A DNA stretch of 19,274 nt from NCBI GenBank assembly GCA_001931875.2, contig MSJH02000502.1, positions 1 to 19,274 of the forward strand, given 5' to 3'. Under the pieces are notes generated by a model. The model saw nothing but the letters and a program-made list of their open reading frames with translations, was not told where the DNA came from and searched no databases. Below, one piece after another: positions 19,159 to 19,274 of this stretch (position 1 is its first letter; each line of letters opens with the position of its first letter). A program made the translations under genes and the position numbers. This DNA is from Byssochlamys sp. IMV 00236. Lineage: Eukaryota > Ascomycota > Eurotiomycetes > Eurotiales > Thermoascaceae.

Positions 19159-19274
19159 GAATCAATCTTTTACGTTTACTTGTCTAGAATCAATCTTTTA
19201 CGTTTACTTGTCTAGAATCAATCTTTTACGTTTACTTGTCTAGAATCAATCTTTTACGTTTACTTGTCTAGAAT
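19159..19274 (+). repeat. 28-bp minisatellite, four perfect copies, cut by window end
   Basis: Units start at 19159, 19187, 19215 and 19243, with four bases of a fifth at 19271-19274. Each unit begins GAATCAATCTTTTACG and ends ACTTGTCTA, with a TCTAGA across each junction. The copies are identical, which implies recent amplification or ongoing homogenisation. There are no unique spacers, so this is a head-to-tail array and not CRISPR-like. Its full length is unknown because it runs off the window. Confidence 0.95.

Noticed and set aside
19159..19274. CRISPR array or telomere repeat
   Set aside because: Units are directly adjacent with no spacers, and the unit is unlike TTAGGG-type telomeric repeats.

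Overview
This window looks like nuclear DNA of an early-diverging fungus, most likely Mucoromycota (Mucorales-like). The evidence is AT-rich DNA, genes cut by many 48-65 nt GT..AG introns, pyrimidine-rich leaders just before start codons, long poly-T tracts, and relics of a TnpB/Fanzor-type protein family that I associate with Mucorales. No bacterial-style operons, tRNA, rRNA or CRISPR array were seen.

Layout. 1-446 (-) is the edge of an unidentified gene transcribed away from its neighbour. 730-6202 (+) is a complete nine-exon clathrin heavy chain gene (1,678 aa). 6543-7133 (+) is a single-exon gene for a probable mitochondrial protein that loosely resembles Pet20-domain proteins. 7646-8706 (-) is a complete six-exon ubiquitin C-terminal hydrolase of the UCH-L3/Yuh1 type (234 aa). 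15884-17449 (-) is a complete seven-exon mitochondrial short/branched-chain acyl-CoA dehydrogenase (416 aa). I rebuilt the exon structures by joining frames at GT..AG borders and checking phase. All three multi-exon genes close without leftover bases.

Between the hydrolase and the dehydrogenase lie about 7 kb with no convincing intact gene. This stretch holds microsatellites, short tandem repeats and several coding-like fragments broken by stops and frame changes (8918-9085 -, 9338-9523 +, 13302-14413 +, 14632-15083 -). A diverged inverted duplication joins 14995-15060 and 15309-15393. Upstream of the dehydrogenase (17602-18521, -) is a decayed, internally deleted TnpB/Fanzor-like nuclease gene: zinc-knuckle N-terminal part, RuvC-I-like block, and a C-terminal Zn-ribbon/RuvC-III-like block whose key residues are lost. 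A second repeat family has protein-level similarity at 15139-15222 and 18641-18715. The window ends inside a 28-bp minisatellite (19159-19274).

The intact genes are unrelated housekeeping functions (vesicle coats, ubiquitin recycling, mitochondrial biogenesis, isoleucine/branched acyl-CoA oxidation). They are neighbours by position, not by pathway. The unusual content is the repeat-rich island and the Fanzor-like relic.
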